This document shows positions 63,965 through 64,000 of a DNA stretch of 64,000 nucleotides, one piece after another (the stretch's first letter is position 1; every line of letters begins with the position of its first letter). Both the position numbers and the translations under genes were made by a program. The stretch is taken from the NCBI GenBank assembly GCA_030583865.1, contig CP129479.1:694744-758743 (forward strand), read 5' to 3'. The notes beneath the pieces are model-generated. The model had not been told where the DNA came from and made no database searches. It was given only the letters and a program-made list of their open reading frames with translations. This stretch comes from Thermodesulfobacteriota bacterium. GTDB lineage: Bacteria > Desulfobacterota > GWC2-55-46.

Positions 63965-64000
63965 AGGCTCCCTGGAGCTAAAGTCTTGCCAGCACCCCCT

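Overview
This window looks like chromosomal DNA of a Gram-negative anaerobe or microaerophile, most likely Desulfobacterota- or Nitrospirota-like. That placement is inferred from gene content: an HdrABC-FlxABCD module, 2-oxoglutarate:ferredoxin oxidoreductase, two fumarate reductase/succinate dehydrogenase systems, bacteriohemerythrins, and a GyrB with the long Gram-negative insertion. Coding is GC-rich with heavy AGG (Arg) and ATA (Ile) use. Nothing in the sequence names the species. No phage, plasmid, CRISPR array or transposase gene is visible.

Layout. 0-6.2 kb: end of a nicotinate phosphoribosyltransferase, a universal stress protein, tatA/B-tatC, a NYN/cold-shock-like protein, gyrB and tRNA-His. 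6.4-12.4 kb: an AddB-like nuclease and AddA-like helicase-nuclease pair. 12.6-21.1 kb: a signalling block of two bacteriohemerythrins bracketing a PAS histidine kinase, an Rcp1-type receiver, an NtrC-type sigma-54 activator, a near-consensus sigma-54 promoter with upstream palindromes, a receiver/PilZ-like protein and an RpoS-like sigma factor. This reads as a sigma-54 to sigma-S-like cascade. 21.1-33.5 kb: a minus-strand cell-surface glycan locus of three membrane proteins, three methyltransferases, two GT2 glycosyltransferases and an asparagine synthetase-like amidotransferase. 33.5-35.7 kb: tRNA-Arg, tRNA-Pro, a small cytochrome c and repeats.

35.7-57.6 kb is the metabolic heart: mdh, two-subunit fumarase, hdrC, hdrB, hdrA, flxD, a hicB-like gene, flxC, flxB, flxA, a TfrB-like and a TfrA-like subunit, a terminator, then sucCD, korDABC, a terminator, then sdhA-sdhB-sdhE. 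Read together, these enzymes carry oxaloacetate through malate, fumarate, succinate and succinyl-CoA to 2-oxoglutarate, which is the reductive arm of the TCA cycle. An NADH/ferredoxin/heterodisulfide electron-bifurcating module sits between fumarase and a soluble-type fumarate reductase. My main hypothesis is a soluble Flx-Hdr-linked fumarate reductase. Citrate cleavage or citrate synthase is not in the window.

57.6-64 kb: a PEBP protein, a diacylglycerol kinase-like lipid kinase, a GH15/phosphorylase-kinase-alpha-like protein, a CDF exporter with a manganese-type site, and a short UvrD-like helicase.

The non-coding DNA is rich in palindromic elements. One family of about 140 bp has five copies, all in the same orientation, four of them starting 1-6 nt after a stop codon. 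A second family has two copies, and there are several single inverted-repeat elements, some inside operons.
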